Assembly: GCA_022822325.1 (NCBI GenBank)
Contig: JAJEBW010000048.1
Location: 1-64,000 of the forward strand
Direction of reading: 5' to 3'
Origin: Gemmatimonadota bacterium
GTDB taxonomy: Bacteria > Gemmatimonadota > Gemmatimonadetes > Longimicrobiales > Gaopeijiaceae
DNA: 64,000 bases
Both the position numbers and the translations under genes were made by a program. Numbering within the stretch: position 1 is the first letter of the stretch; each line of letters starts with the position of its first letter. The notes under the pieces were generated by a model. The model did not search any database. It was not told the DNA's origin and saw only the letters and a program-made list of their open reading frames with translations. Positions 9,241-19,883 of this stretch are shown piece after piece.

Positions 9241-10554
9241 ATGGCCAATCCGATCCCGAATCTGTTTCGGGCTCCCGAGCTGAAGAGCAAGATCCTCTTC
9301 ACGCTCTTCATCATGCTGATCTACCGGGTCGGGTCGCACATCACCGTGCCCGGCGTCGACGTTCAGGCGCTCCAGCAGCTCGCGGGCCAGTTCTCGCAGA
9401 CCTTCCTCGGCGTCTACGACATGTTCGTCGGGGGTGGACTGAGCCGGGCAACAATCCTGGCGCTGGGAATCATGCCGTACATCTCGGCGAGCATCATGTT
9501 CCAGTTGATGGCGGCGGTCTTCCCCACCGTCGAGAAGCTCCAGAAGGAAGGCGAGGAGGGACGGAAGAAGCTCACCCAGTGGACCCGCTACACCACCGTC
9601 GGGCTCTGCCTGATCCAGGCCTACGCCTACGCCAACTTCCTCCAGGGACTGGGCAGCGCGGTCCCCTCTCCGGGGCCCCTCTTCGCCTTCACCACGGTGG
9701 TCACGCTGACCGTCGGCGGCGTCTTCGTGATGTGGCTGGGCGAACAGATCACCGAGCGAGGGGTGGGAAACGGCATGTCCCTCATGATCTTCTTCTCGAT
9801 CATCCAGGGTTTTCCGGGCGCCGTCATTCGCACCTGGGAGTCGTTGATGTCCAACGAGATCAGTGTCTTCGCGCTGATCGTGCTGGTGGGAATCCTGGTG
9901 GGCATCACCGCCGGCGTCGTCGGCATGACCATGGCGGCCCGCAGGATCCCCGTGCAGATTCCGCGGAAGGTGATGGGGCGGGGGCGGATTCGCGAGGGCC
10001 AGAAGAGCCACATCCCCTTGCGGATCAACTCGGCCGGGGTCATGCCGATCATCTTTGCGCAGTCCTTCATCGTCGTTCCGGGGACCATCGCGGCGTTCAG
10101 CACCATCCCCGTGGTCGAGGATCTGGCGGCCATCTTCCAGCCGGGCAACTGGGCGTACTACATCACCTACGCGATTCTGATCATCTTCTTCACCTATTTC
10201 TACACCGCGATCATCTTCAATCCGGTTGATCTGGCGGAGAATCTGAAGAAGCAGGGCGCCTTCATTCCCGGGGTCAAGCCCGGCGCGCGCACCGCCGAAT
10301 ACATCGACCGCATCCTCACTCGCGTCACCCTGCCGGGATCGATCTATCTGGCCTTCATCGCCCTGGTGCCCTTTCTGATCTTCGACGCCTTCGGAATCCA
10401 GAACTTCGCCTTCGGAGGAACGAGTCTCCTGATCGTGGTGGGCGTGGGCCTCGATACGGTCCAGCAGGCGCAGCAACACCTCCTGCTTCGGCACTACGAC
10501 GGCTTCATGAAGAAGGGACGCGTGAAGATGCGCGGCCGCCAGCGCTACATGTAG
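9241..10554 (+). CDS. secY: Protein translocase subunit SecY
   Basis: Channel-forming subunit of the inner-membrane Sec translocase, working with SecE and SecG and with the SecA encoded at 22.5 kb. At 437 residues it has the usual ten hydrophobic segments. The start is LFRAPELKSKILFTLFIMLI, followed by the plug region after TM1 (FVGGGLSRATILALGIMPYI). The cytoplasmic C5 loop carries basic residues near AARRIPVQIPRKVMGRG, and a GGTSLLIVVGVGLDTVQQ segment precedes the basic tail. ATG 9241 is the start. It sits between rplO and adk, as in other spc operons. Confidence 0.98.
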   Translation: MANPIPNLFRAPELKSKILFTLFIMLIYRVGSHITVPGVDVQALQQLAGQFSQTFLGVYDMFVGGGLSRATILALGIMPYISASIMFQLMAAVFPTVEKLQKEGEEGRKKLTQWTRYTTVGLCLIQAYAYANFLQGLGSAVPSPGPLFAFTTVVTLTVGGVFVMWLGEQITERGVGNGMSLMIFFSIIQGFPGAVIRTWESLMSNEISVFALIVLVGILVGITAGVVGMTMAARRIPVQIPRKVMGRGRIREGQKSHIPLRINSAGVMPIIFAQSFIVVPGTIAAFSTIPVVEDLAAIFQPGNWAYYITYAILIIFFTYFYTAIIFNPVDLAENLKKQGAFIPGVKPGARTAEYIDRILTRVTLPGSIYLAFIALVPFLIFDAFGIQNFAFGGTSLLIVVGVGLDTVQQAQQHLLLRHYDGFMKKGRVKMRGRQRYM

Positions 10555-10568
10555 GGACGCGGGGAATC

Positions 10569-11240
10569 TTGACTACCGTTACCGGACCGGTCGTGGTTCT
10601 CCTCGGGTCGCCCGGGGTTGGCAAGGGCACGCAGGGCATGCGCCTTGGCGCATCGCTCGATTGGGCGCATGTGTCGACCGGCGATCTGTTGCGGGCGGCT
10701 CGGCGGGAGGGAACGGAGCTGGGGGTCAGGGCGAAGAGATTCATGGATCGCGGCGATCTGGTTCCCGACGAGGTGATGATTGGGCTCGTGCGCGACCGCC
10801 TGGCGGCGCTGGGATCGAAGCGCGGGGTGATTCTGGACGGTTTTCCGCGCACGGTCGGGCAGGCCGAAGCGCTTGAAGGGATGCTGGAGAGGGAGGGGCG
10901 GTCGGTCGCCCGGGTGGCGCTCCTGGAAGCCGATGACCAGCTTCTCGTCAGGCGCATTTCGGGACGCCGGTCCTCGCCCTCGGGACGGGTCTACAACATC
11001 CACTACGACCCTCCTCGCCGGGAAGGAGTCTGCGACGACACCGGGGAGCCTCTGATTCATCGTCCCGATGACAGCCCCGGGACGGTACGCGCCCGGCTGG
11101 CCGTCTACCGGGAAACCACCGAGCCGCTCATCGGCCACTACGAGCGGCGGGGCGTTCTGGCGCGGGTCAATGGCGACGGCACGATCGATGAGGTGCAGAC
11201 CGAACTGCTCGCCGCGTTGGAAGCGGAAGCGCGGCCCTGA
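10569..11240 (+). CDS. adk: Adenylate kinase
   Basis: Cytosolic enzyme converting ATP and AMP to two ADP. It has the P-loop GSPGVGKGTQG (about residues 14-24), the AMP-binding STGDLLRAARREGTELG and LDGFPRT, and the LID domain (GRVYNIHYDPPRREGVCDD). The LID lacks the four-Cys zinc site. Length is 223 residues. The start is TTG 10569 behind GGGGAATC; no ATG lies before the P-loop. Part of the secY-adk-map segment. Confidence 0.97.
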   Translation: MTTVTGPVVVLLGSPGVGKGTQGMRLGASLDWAHVSTGDLLRAARREGTELGVRAKRFMDRGDLVPDEVMIGLVRDRLAALGSKRGVILDGFPRTVGQAEALEGMLEREGRSVARVALLEADDQLLVRRISGRRSSPSGRVYNIHYDPPRREGVCDDTGEPLIHRPDDSPGTVRARLAVYRETTEPLIGHYERRGVLARVNGDGTIDEVQTELLAALEAEARP

Positions 11241-11242
11241 TC

Positions 11243-12106
11243 ATGAAGCGGAAAGGGTCGATCTTCCTGAAGTCGCCGCGCGAGATTCGAGCAATGGCGC
11301 GCAGCGGGGCGATCATCGCGGATCTCTTCCGGGAACTCAAGCCGATGGTGCGCCCGGGGGTCTCGACGGGCGAACTGGATCGATTTGCGGAGGACTTCAT
11401 CCGCTCGCACTCCGGGGCGGTGCCCGCATTCAAGGGACTGTACGGTTTTCCCGGAAGCGTGTGCGCCAGCGTCAACGCCCAGGTGGTGCACGGGATCCCC
11501 AGCCGCGGCACCCGGCTCCGCGACGGCGACATCGTCTCGATCGACGTCGGGGTGAGGCGGCGCGGATGGTGCGCGGATTCGGCCTTCACCTTTCCGGTGG
11601 GCGAGATTTCCGCCACCGCGGCCCGGCTCCTGGAGGTGACTCGAATGGCGCTTGACATGGCGGTGTCCGCTGCGCGCGCCGGCGGCCATGTCGGCGACAT
11701 CGGCGCCGTCGTGGAGCGGTGCGTGCGCGACACCAGGTTGTCGATTGTCCGCGATCTGGTGGGCCATGGCGTGGGCCGCAGCATCCACGAGGATCCGCAG
11801 GTGGCGAATGTGGGCCGGCGTGGCAGCGGCGAACCGCTGCGCGCGGGGATGGCGCTCGCGATTGAACCGATGCTGTCCGCCGGGACCGACGCCATCGTCA
11901 CCCTTCCGGATCGCTGGACCGTCGTGACCGCCGACGGTTCGCTCTCCGCCCACTTCGAACACACGGTGGCGATTGCCGCGGCGGGCCCCGAAATCCTGAC
12001 CGGAGGAGGGATCTGGGACGAGCCGGTCGCTGTCGAAGGCGTCGCGAGACGGGGAGCCGCCGAGCTTGCGGAAGCGGTCGGGACTACCGCGACCGTGCCG
12101 CAATGA
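11243..12106 (+). CDS. map: Methionine aminopeptidase, type I
   Basis: Removes the N-terminal Met from nascent proteins. It begins 2 bp after adk. The metal ligands are visible in [19 protein letters not shown] (two Asp), [12 protein letters not shown] (His), LAIEPML (Glu) and HFEHTVAI (Glu). At 287 residues it is longer than the usual 250-265, because about 25-30 residues follow the last catalytic strand. infA does not follow it; the 61-bp gap to rpmJ is AT-rich (TGATTATCTTTCATATCTTT). Confidence 0.97.
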   Translation: MKRKGSIFLKSPREIRAMARSGAIIADLFRELKPMVRPGVSTGELDRFAEDFIRSHSGAVPAFKGLYGFPGSVCASVNAQVVHGIPSRGTRLRDGDIVSIDVGVRRRGWCADSAFTFPVGEISATAARLLEVTRMALDMAVSAARAGGHVGDIGAVVERCVRDTRLSIVRDLVGHGVGRSIHEDPQVANVGRRGSGEPLRAGMALAIEPMLSAGTDAIVTLPDRWTVVTADGSLSAHFEHTVAIAAAGPEILTGGGIWDEPVAVEGVARRGAAELAEAVGTTATVPQ

Positions 12107-12167
12107 TTATCTTTCATATCTTTGCTCCGTATGGAGAGACCGAGTCCGAGCCGGAGGGTGCTCACCA

Positions 12168-12284
12168 ATGAAAGTTCGAACCAGCGTGAAGCCGATGTGC
12201 GAGCACTGCCGCGTGGTCCGTCGCAAGGGGGTCGTGCGGATCATCTGCAGCCGGAATCCACGCTGCAAGCAACGCCAGGGCTGA
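12168..12284 (+). CDS. rpmJ: 50S ribosomal protein L36
   Basis: Zinc-ribbon protein of 38 residues. [20 protein letters not shown] is the family start. The metal ligands are Cys11, Cys14, Cys27 and a fourth Cys in NPRCKQRQG, where most zinc-binding L36 proteins have His (NPRHKQRQG). Start ATG 12168 is behind GGAGGGTGCTCACC. Confidence 0.96.
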   Translation: MKVRTSVKPMCEHCRVVRRKGVVRIICSRNPRCKQRQG

Positions 12285-12297
12285 GGAGAACCAGGGT

Positions 12298-12678
12298 ATG
12301 GCACGCATCGCCGGAGTCGATCTGCCGCGCAACAAGCGCATCGAGGTGGCGCTGACCTACATCTACGGGGTCGGCGCCGTGCGTTCCCGGAGGATTCTCG
12401 AATCGGTCGGCATCGATCCGAATCGCCGCACCTACGAGCTCACCGACGAGGACGCCAGCAGGCTGCGCGTCGAGATCGAGTCCAAGTACAAGGTGGAAGG
12501 CACCCTGCGCACCGAGGTCTCCATGAACATCAAGCGGCTCATGGACATCGGCTGCTATCGCGGCATCCGGCACCGGCGGGGGCTTCCGGTGCGGGGCCAG
12601 CGCACCCATACGAACGCGCGCACCAAGAAGGGCCCGCGCCGCGCCATCGCGGGCAAGAAGCAGGCGCCCAGGAAATAG
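12298..12678 (+). CDS. rpsM: 30S ribosomal protein S13
   Basis: Head protein forming the B1 intersubunit bridges and contacting P-site tRNA. It has [20 protein letters not shown], the helix-two-turn-helix region and the [20 protein letters not shown] to RTKKGPRR tail. Length is 126 residues. Preceded by a GAGGAGAACCAGG ribosome binding site. Confidence 0.98.
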   Translation: MARIAGVDLPRNKRIEVALTYIYGVGAVRSRRILESVGIDPNRRTYELTDEDASRLRVEIESKYKVEGTLRTEVSMNIKRLMDIGCYRGIRHRRGLPVRGQRTHTNARTKKGPRRAIAGKKQAPRK

Positions 12679-12721
12679 CCCACTCTCTCTCCGCTCCCGC
12701 GCTGCGGGGGAAAGGTGTCGT

Positions 12722-13114
12722 TTGGCCAGACCGAGAACGACCAGAACGAAGAAGACGAAGAAGACCGTCGCATCGGACGGGGTCGCCCACATCAAGGCGA
12801 CCTTCAACAACACGCTGATCACCATCGCCGACAAGGCGGGCAACGCGCTCGTGTGGGCGTCGGCGGGAACGGCCGGCTTCAAGGGATCGAAGAAGTCGAC
12901 CCCCTTCGCGGCGACCCTGGCGGCCGAACAGGCCGGGCGGGAGGCCGTGGCCATGGGGGTTCGCAATGTGGTTGTACGGGTTCAGGGCCCGGGTTCCGGC
13001 CGGGAATCGGCGATTCAGGCCCTGGCCGCCGCCGGGCTCGGCATTCAGTCGATTCACGATGTCACGCCGCTGCCGCACAACGGATGCCGCCCGCCCAAGA
13101 AGCGGCGCGTCTGA
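12722..13114 (+). CDS. rpsK: 30S ribosomal protein S11
   Basis: Platform protein of the 30S E site. The core [37 protein letters not shown] and [15 protein letters not shown] are all conserved, and the end [13 protein letters not shown] is the universal S11 tail. Length is 130 residues from TTG 12722, which follows GGGGGAAAGG. The N-terminus is a short Lys/Arg/Thr-rich stretch. Confidence 0.97.
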   Translation: MARPRTTRTKKTKKTVASDGVAHIKATFNNTLITIADKAGNALVWASAGTAGFKGSKKSTPFAATLAAEQAGREAVAMGVRNVVVRVQGPGSGRESAIQALAAAGLGIQSIHDVTPLPHNGCRPPKKRRV

Positions 13115-13133
13115 GGAAGCAGGAAACCGATTC

Positions 13134-13769
13134 ATGTCACGATATACAGGTCCGGTCTGCAAGCGCTGTCGCAGGGAGGGCGAGAAGCTCTTCCTCAAGG
13201 GATTCAAGTGCTACACCGAGAAGTGTCCGGTCGAGCGCCGCCAGTATCCGCCCGGGCACCTCGGGCCGGCGGCCGCGCGCCGTCGCAAACAGTCCGACTA
13301 CGCGATGCAGTTGCGGGAGAAACAGAAGGTCAAGCGCATCTACGGTCTGCACGAGAAGCAGTTCCGGAATCTCTTTCGCTACGCGTCCGGGCGTCCCGGC
13401 ATGACCGGCGAGAACCTCATCGTCGCGCTGGAGAGCCGGCTGGACAACGTGGTTTTCCGCCTGGGACTCGCAGCCAACCGCCGACAGGCCCGCCAACTGG
13501 TCCGCCACCGGCATGTGGCGGTCAATGGCTCGGTGGTCAACGTACCCAGCTATCGGCTCAAGGGCGGCGACGAAATCGCGCTGCGCGAGGGTTCCCGCGA
13601 GCTGGACGTGGTGGAGGCCAGCCTGGGCGCGCGCACCCGGCCGCCGCTCATGGACTGGCTGGCCCTGGACGAGAAGCGGCGCGTTGGCAGGGTCGTGCGG
13701 ATTCCGGTTCGCGGCGACATCCCGCTGGCGGCGCAGGAGCAACTGATCGTCGAGCTGTACTCCAAGTAG
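13134..13769 (+). CDS. rpsD: 30S ribosomal protein S4
   Basis: 16S rRNA 5'-domain primary binder. The ATG at 13134 gives 211 residues. The N-terminal part keeps a four-Cys zinc site (CKRCRREGEKLF and CYTEKCP, about residues 9-35). The S4 RNA-binding domain runs RLDNVVFRLGLAANRRQARQ to HVAVNGSVVNVPSY, and the end is LIVELYSK. The 108-bp gap to rpoA shows no clear element except a GAGGAGG before the rpoA start. Confidence 0.97.
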   Translation: MSRYTGPVCKRCRREGEKLFLKGFKCYTEKCPVERRQYPPGHLGPAAARRRKQSDYAMQLREKQKVKRIYGLHEKQFRNLFRYASGRPGMTGENLIVALESRLDNVVFRLGLAANRRQARQLVRHRHVAVNGSVVNVPSYRLKGGDEIALREGSRELDVVEASLGARTRPPLMDWLALDEKRRVGRVVRIPVRGDIPLAAQEQLIVELYSK

Positions 13770-13877
13770 ACGAGCACTCCAGCCACACGCCTCCGGGAAT
13801 CGGTTCGCCAACGACCGACAACCCCCGGGAGCGTCGCACGCCACCCCACGCAAAGCCGACATCGAGGAGGCAAATCG

Positions 13878-14963
13878 ATGGTGAAGGACAGGATAGATCT
13901 CACGGGACTGGTGCTTCCGGAGCGCGTCGAGATCACCAACGAGTCGGATGACGGTCGCTCCGCCAGCTTCGTCCTGGAACCGCTGGAGCGCGGATACGGT
14001 CACACCCTCGGAAACGCCGTGCGGCGCGTCCTGCTCTCGTCGCTGCAGGGAGCTGCCGTCTGGGCCTTTCGCATTCAGGGGGTCGTTCACGAGCACCAGA
14101 CCATTTCCGCGGTCGTCGAGGATGTTCACCAGGTGATTCAGAATCTGAAGTATCTGGTCCTCAGTCTGGACGACGATGTCGACAGCGCCGTTCTGGAGAT
14201 TCGGGCCGACAGCGCCGGACCCGTCACAGCGGAGTTGATTCGCGGGCCGGCCTCGGTGAAGATCCACGACCGCACCCACCACATCCTCACCCTGGTGGAC
14301 GACGTGGAGCTGAACATCGAACTCCGCGTGAACAAGGGCCGGGGGTTCGTTCTCGCCGACCAGCACCCCGAGCCGAAGAACGCTCCGGTGGATCTCGTCC
14401 TCGTCGACGCCATCTACAACCCGGTGCTGCGCGCCAACTTCACGGTCGAGGAGACCCGGGTGGGGCAGCGCACCGACTTCGACCGCCTGACCGTGCAGGT
14501 GCAGACCGACGGTTCGGTCACCCCCGAGGGCGCGATCCGATACACGGCCGAGCTGGTTCGGAAGCACCTGGAGTACATGCTCTACTTTGCCGAAGGTGGC
14601 CCTCCGGTCGAGCGGCCGCCGGGCGAGAGCGTGGGGCCCGCGCGAACCTTGCAATCGCTTCCGGACGAGACGGCGGAGTTGCTGGACACCTCCCTGGACG
14701 ACCTGGTGGAGTTGAACCCGCGATCCCGCAACTCGCTGCAGCGGCATTCAATTGCCAGCCTGGGCGACCTCGTGAGCCGAACCGAGGAAGAGGTTCGCGC
14801 GATCGACAACCTGGGCGAGAAATCCCTTGGCGAGATCTTCGAATTCCTTCACCGGCACGGACTTCGCTTCGGAATGAGGATCAGGCGCGACGACGGCGGA
14901 AGACTCTTCCTTGCCGGCGGGGACATCGACGATGCCGGCCCCATCGTGGGCGAAGCGACCTGA
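13878..14963 (+). CDS. rpoA: RNA polymerase alpha subunit
   Basis: Assembly scaffold of RNA polymerase. Residues 1-230 are the dimerising N-terminal domain ([32 protein letters not shown]), and the C-terminal domain at about 265-330 contacts UP elements ([31 protein letters not shown]). The protein is 361 residues, longer than the usual 310-340, with an extra tail of about 25-30 residues that ends [15 protein letters not shown]. Start ATG 13878 is behind GAGGAGG. Confidence 0.98.
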   Translation: MVKDRIDLTGLVLPERVEITNESDDGRSASFVLEPLERGYGHTLGNAVRRVLLSSLQGAAVWAFRIQGVVHEHQTISAVVEDVHQVIQNLKYLVLSLDDDVDSAVLEIRADSAGPVTAELIRGPASVKIHDRTHHILTLVDDVELNIELRVNKGRGFVLADQHPEPKNAPVDLVLVDAIYNPVLRANFTVEETRVGQRTDFDRLTVQVQTDGSVTPEGAIRYTAELVRKHLEYMLYFAEGGPPVERPPGESVGPARTLQSLPDETAELLDTSLDDLVELNPRSRNSLQRHSIASLGDLVSRTEEEVRAIDNLGEKSLGEIFEFLHRHGLRFGMRIRRDDGGRLFLAGGDIDDAGPIVGEAT

Positions 14964-14977
14964 CGAGGAGAGATACC

Positions 14978-15331
14978 ATGCGCCACAGAAAGAAGGGACG
15001 AGGCCTCTCGCGGTCTCCCAGTCACCGGCGGGCGTTGCTGCGCAATCTGGCGGCGTCGCTGTTCGTCCATGAACGCATCCACACGACGACGGCCAAGGCG
15101 CGGGAGTTGCGGCCCTACGCCGAGCGCCTCATCACCCTGGCCAAGCGCGGCGATCTTCACGCGCGCAGACTTGCGGCCCGGCGTATCGCCGATCGCGATA
15201 TCCTGGGGAAGCTCTTCGACGAAATCGGTCCCCGGTACCAGGAGCGACCGGGCGGCTATACCCGGATTCTCAAGATGGGACATCGCAAGGGCGACGGCGC
15301 GGATATGGCGCTCATCGAGCTGGTAGATTAG
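14978..15331 (+). CDS. rplQ: 50S ribosomal protein L17
   Basis: Large-subunit exit-tunnel protein that closes the alpha operon. It starts [20 protein letters not shown], then has [20 protein letters not shown], and ends in MALIELVD. Length is 117 residues. A GAGGAGAGATACC site precedes the ATG. A GC hairpin follows the stop at 15348-15364. Confidence 0.98.
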   Translation: MRHRKKGRGLSRSPSHRRALLRNLAASLFVHERIHTTTAKARELRPYAERLITLAKRGDLHARRLAARRIADRDILGKLFDEIGPRYQERPGGYTRILKMGHRKGDGADMALIELVD

Positions 15332-15347
15332 TATCGTCGCTGGAAAC

Positions 15348-15364
15348 GAGGCCGGAGCGGCCTC
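15348..15364 (+). terminator. Hairpin after rplQ, possible end of the ribosomal superoperon
   Basis: GAGGCCG (15348-15354) and CGGCCTC (15358-15364) form a perfect 7-bp GC stem around a 3-base loop, starting 16 bp after the rplQ stop. The bases that follow (TCCAATC) are not a clear U tract, so this may be an inefficient or factor-assisted terminator rather than a strong intrinsic one. Confidence 0.5.
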
Positions 15365-15402
15365 TCCAATCACCGGAAACTCAAAAGAAACAGGGAAGAC
15401 GG

Positions 15403-15954
15403 ATGGCTGCGAATCTCAAATCCCGCGCGGGAGCGGCGAAGCTGGGCGTTCCGCTGATGATTCTGTGCTTTCTGACGGTTGGCGGCTTCCTGTACTGGCT
15501 GTCCCGCTCGGCGGAGCCGACCGAGGTCGCCGAGGTCGTCGAGGAAACCGGGGCGGCGCTGGCCAATGTGGTCGCGCTGTCGGAGTTCTCCACGGGGACC
15601 GCGGCCTACGTCGGTCAGGAAGTCACCCTGGAGGGGATCGAGGTCGTGAGCCTGCTTGGCACGCAGGCGCTGTGGATGAACCTCGATAACGGCACGCCCT
15701 ATCTGCTGCACCTCACCGAGATGGCCCTGGCCGATTCGGTCGCCGTTGCCCAGGGGGACGTGGTCACCGTCAGCGGCGCCGTGATGGAGATGTCGGACTC
15801 CATCCTCGACGCGTGGGCGGCAGCGGGAGCGTTTTCGCAGGAGACCGACCGGATTCAGGCCGAGTTTGCCGTGGACTTCCTCGAGGTGACATTGGTCATC
15901 GCCGACGCGGCGGAAGAGGGCGACGAGGAAGCGGCTTCGGAACCGTCCTCCTGA
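15403..15954 (+). CDS. Membrane-anchored protein of unknown function
   Basis: No family is recognised. The 183 residues comprise a basic N-terminus, one hydrophobic segment (about residues 14-34, GVPLMILCFLTVGGFLYWLS), an acidic linker (EPTEVAEVVEETG) and an all-beta-like domain. That domain has the pattern AYVGQEVTLEGIEVVSLLGT, then QALWMNLDNGTPYLL and GDVVTVSGAVMEMS, resembling an OB-fold-like protein facing the periplasm. The C-terminus is acidic. It lies behind the rplQ hairpin and 43 bp before the nucleotide-sugar genes, with no evidence that it belongs to either group. Confidence 0.75.
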   Translation: MAANLKSRAGAAKLGVPLMILCFLTVGGFLYWLSRSAEPTEVAEVVEETGAALANVVALSEFSTGTAAYVGQEVTLEGIEVVSLLGTQALWMNLDNGTPYLLHLTEMALADSVAVAQGDVVTVSGAVMEMSDSILDAWAAAGAFSQETDRIQAEFAVDFLEVTLVIADAAEEGDEEAASEPSS

Positions 15955-15997
15955 GGCTCCTTCCCGCTCTCTGAGCGCTGAACAGGCTGGGTGAAGG

Positions 15998-17311
15998 GTG
16001 GAAGCGGCGATTCGGGCCGATCCGGCCTTCGGTGTCATTGGCCTGGGATATGTGGGTTTGCCCCTCGCGGTGGAGGCGGCCCGGCACGGTATCCGCACGA
16101 TCGGCTTCGACATCGACGATGCCGTCGTTGCGCGCATCCAGGATGGCCAAAGCCACATTCCCGATCTCGCCCGGGACGAGGTGGAGGCGGCGCGGCGGCT
16201 CGGCTTCCTCGAAGCGACCACCGCGATGGCGCGACTGAGCGAATGCCGCGCGATCGCGATCTGCGTCCCCACCCCCCTTTCGCGCACCCGCGACCCCGAT
16301 ATCTCGGCAATTCTGGCCGCCTCGCGCGCGGTGGCCGAGAATCTCACCCCCGCGCAACTGGTTGTTCTCGAGTCCACCACCTACCCCGGCACCACCCGCG
16401 AGGTCGTGCTTCCCATCCTGGAGGCGGGAGGCCTGAAGGCGGGCCGCGACTTCTTTCTCTGCTTCTCTCCGGAGCGCGTCGATCCCGGCAACGAACGCTG
16501 GAAGACGGGCAATACGCCGAAGGTCATCGGAGGGGTCACGCCGCGCTGCGCCGAGGCGGGGATCGCCTTCTATTCGCGCTTCGTCGAACGGATGGTTCCG
16601 GTGTCCTCGTCCGAGGTTGCGGAGCTGACCAAGATCCTCGAAAACGCCTTCCGCGCCGTCAATATCGGTCTTGTAAACGAGATGGCGCTGATTGCCGACC
16701 GGCTCGGGCTCGACATCTGGGAGGTCATCGAGGCGGCGTCCACCAAACCTTTCGGCTTCATGAAGTTCACGCCGGGTCCGGGGCTGGGGGGACACTGTCT
16801 GCCGGTCGATCCCCACTACCTCTCCTGGAAGATGCGCTCGATGGACTATCGCACGCGCTTCATCGATGTGGCGTCGGAGATCAATGCGGCGATGCCGGCC
16901 TTCGTCGCGGGAAAGGTCCGCGAGGCGCTGAACGGGACGAAGAAACCGGTGAACGGGTCGCGCATCCTCCTTCTCGGGGTCGCCTACAAGAAGGATGTGA
17001 ACGATGTCCGGGAATCGCCGGCCCACGCGATCCTCGAGCTGCTCGAGCGGGACGGGGCCGAGGTCGCCTATCACGATCCCGAGGTTCCGGTGTGGCGGCT
17101 CCCGGGTGGCCGAAAGATCGCTTCGACGGAGCTGAACGCAGCGGCGCTGGCGGCGGCGGACACCGCAGTGGTGGTGACCGATCACTCCGCCTTCGATCCG
17201 CGCTTCATCCACAGGCACGCCAGGGTGCTGGTCGATGCCCGCAACATTACGGGGCGGCTGGCCGAGGCGCAGGCTTCGGGTCGGCCCCAGCGCTGGATCG
17301 TCAAGGGATGA
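15998..17311 (+). CDS. Nucleotide-sugar dehydrogenase (WbpA/WecC-like, UDP-N-acetyl-sugar 6-dehydrogenase)
   Basis: NAD-dependent two-step oxidation of a UDP-hexose to a uronate. The Rossmann motif is FGVIGLGYVGLPLAVEAA near residue 11, the catalytic Cys267 sits in GPGLGGHCLPVDPHYLSWK, and the C-terminal domain has LLLGVAYKKDVNDVRESPA. The GGHCLPVDPHY form is typical of WbpA/WecC enzymes acting on N-acetylated sugars rather than UDP-glucose. The start is GTG 15998 and length 437 residues. It is followed 76 bp later by a UDP-glucose dehydrogenase and UDP-xylose synthase, consistent with polysaccharide precursor synthesis. The exact substrate cannot be told from sequence. Confidence 0.9.
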   Translation: MEAAIRADPAFGVIGLGYVGLPLAVEAARHGIRTIGFDIDDAVVARIQDGQSHIPDLARDEVEAARRLGFLEATTAMARLSECRAIAICVPTPLSRTRDPDISAILAASRAVAENLTPAQLVVLESTTYPGTTREVVLPILEAGGLKAGRDFFLCFSPERVDPGNERWKTGNTPKVIGGVTPRCAEAGIAFYSRFVERMVPVSSSEVAELTKILENAFRAVNIGLVNEMALIADRLGLDIWEVIEAASTKPFGFMKFTPGPGLGGHCLPVDPHYLSWKMRSMDYRTRFIDVASEINAAMPAFVAGKVREALNGTKKPVNGSRILLLGVAYKKDVNDVRESPAHAILELLERDGAEVAYHDPEVPVWRLPGGRKIASTELNAAALAAADTAVVVTDHSAFDPRFIHRHARVLVDARNITGRLAEAQASGRPQRWIVKG

Positions 17312-17387
17312 TGCGGGGTTGCGCGGCCGGGACCGCAGGGGACGAGAATCCGGGAGGTGCGTACGGCGCACCGGGGCGGCGGCAACG

Positions 17388-18719
17388 ATGAAGATCACCG
17401 TGCTGGGCAGCGGCTATGTGGGGCTCACGACCGGGGCCTGCCTCGCCGAGACGGGCAACGACGTAATCTGCGTGGACATCGTGCCGGAGAAGGTGGAGGC
17501 GCTTCGCAGCGGGCGGATTCCGTTCTTCGAGCCGGGACTGAGCGAACTCGTCGCGCAGAATGTGGCCGAGGGGCGGCTCCACTTCACCACCGACGTGGCG
17601 GGAGCGGTGCGCGCGTCGCCGATCATCTTCATTGCGGTGGGAACGCCTCCCGACGAGGACGGTTCGGCCGATCTCCGGCATGTGATCGCGGCGGCCCGCG
17701 ATATCGGGCGCGCCATGGATGGCGAGCGGATCGTGATCACCAAGAGCACGGTGCCGGTGGGTACGGCGTGGCGGGTGCGCGAGGCGATTCGCGCGAAAAC
17801 CAGCCATGCGGCGCGGGTCTGCTCCAACCCCGAGTTCCTCAAGGAGGGGGCGGCGCTGCGCGACTTTCGGCGGCCGGACCGCGTGGTGCTGGGCGTGGAC
17901 GACGAGGTGGCGGCCGAGACGTTGCGCGACCTCTACGCACCCTTCGTTCGGACCGGGAACGAGATCCTGGTCATGGACACCGCCTCGGCCGAGATCACCA
18001 AGTACGCGGCGAACGCGATGCTGGCCTCGCGGATCAGCTTCATGAACTCCGTCGCGCGGCTCTGCGAACGCACCGGCGCCGATGTGGACAGGGTGCGGCT
18101 CGGCGTGGGTTCCGACCGGCGCATCGGCCCCACCTTCCTCTTCCCCGGCGTCGGCTACGGCGGATCCTGCTTCCCCAAGGATGTACGGGCGCTGGCCCGC
18201 ACCATGCAGGAAAAGGGTGTGAATTCCGGCATCCTCGACGCGATCGAAGAGATCAACGAGGGTCAGAAACGCTTCCTCGTCGATCGATGCGTCGAGCGGT
18301 TTGGCGAGGATCTCGCCGGGTTCACGATTGCGGTCTGGGGGCTGGCTTTCAAGCCGAACACCGACGACATGCGCGAGGCGCCCAGCCTGGTCACGATTCG
18401 GGAGCTGCTCGCACGAGGGGCGCGGGTGGTGGCGCACGATCCGGTGGCGATGGAGGAGGCCCGCCGCATCCTCGGCGACCGAATCGAGTTTCGCGCCCTC
18501 AACTACGACGTCCTCGACGGCGCCGACGCCCTGGTCATCCACACCGAGTGGAATCCCTACCGGCGGCCGGACTTTGCCCGGATCCGCCGTCTGTTGGCGC
18601 GGCCGGTCATCTTCGACGGACGCAACCTCTATTCGGTCGACGCCATGCGCAAATTGGGGTTCGAGTACCACTCCGTCGGCCGGATCTCCGTCGTCCCCTC
18701 CCCACCGGTCGGCGAGTAG
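17388..18719 (+). CDS. ugd: UDP-glucose 6-dehydrogenase
   Basis: Oxidises UDP-glucose to UDP-glucuronate with two NAD. It has the nucleotide-binding MKITVLGSGYVGLTTGACLA, TKSTVPVGT, the SNPEFLKEGAALRDFRRPDR strip and catalytic Cys261 in GVGYGGSCFPKDVRAL. The C-terminal domain includes WGLAFKPNTDDMREAPS. Start ATG 17388 gives 443 residues. The product is the direct substrate of the next gene, which begins 3 bp downstream. Confidence 0.95.
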   Translation: MKITVLGSGYVGLTTGACLAETGNDVICVDIVPEKVEALRSGRIPFFEPGLSELVAQNVAEGRLHFTTDVAGAVRASPIIFIAVGTPPDEDGSADLRHVIAAARDIGRAMDGERIVITKSTVPVGTAWRVREAIRAKTSHAARVCSNPEFLKEGAALRDFRRPDRVVLGVDDEVAAETLRDLYAPFVRTGNEILVMDTASAEITKYAANAMLASRISFMNSVARLCERTGADVDRVRLGVGSDRRIGPTFLFPGVGYGGSCFPKDVRALARTMQEKGVNSGILDAIEEINEGQKRFLVDRCVERFGEDLAGFTIAVWGLAFKPNTDDMREAPSLVTIRELLARGARVVAHDPVAMEEARRILGDRIEFRALNYDVLDGADALVIHTEWNPYRRPDFARIRRLLARPVIFDGRNLYSVDAMRKLGFEYHSVGRISVVPSPPVGE

Positions 18720-18722
18720 GGC

Positions 18723-19691
<969 letters not shown>

Positions 19692-19883
19692 ACCGGCGGC
19701 GGTACCCGGTGGGCGGCAGGCAGGTCGTTGTGGACCCGCGATCGTCCGGCCCGGCCGGATTGCGCGGCCCGGCGGTGCGAGAAGTGGCACGAAGGGCGCG
19801 CGGCGAATGCCGGATGACGGCCGCAAGGGAGGAAGGCAACGCCTGCCCGGAACGGAACTGTCTATATTCCCAGACCTCCCGGA

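Noticed and set aside
9040-10494. Open reading frame of 484 residues on the minus strand
   Set aside because: Antisense shadow of secY; composition is Asp/His/Arg-rich without any domain, while the plus strand encodes SecY.
12285-12297. Possible missing infA hidden in the rpmJ-rpsM gap
   Set aside because: The gap is 13 bp and cannot hold a gene.
13770-13877. Regulatory element in the rpsD-rpoA gap
   Set aside because: Apart from the GAGGAGG ribosome binding site near 13865 nothing stable or repeated was found.
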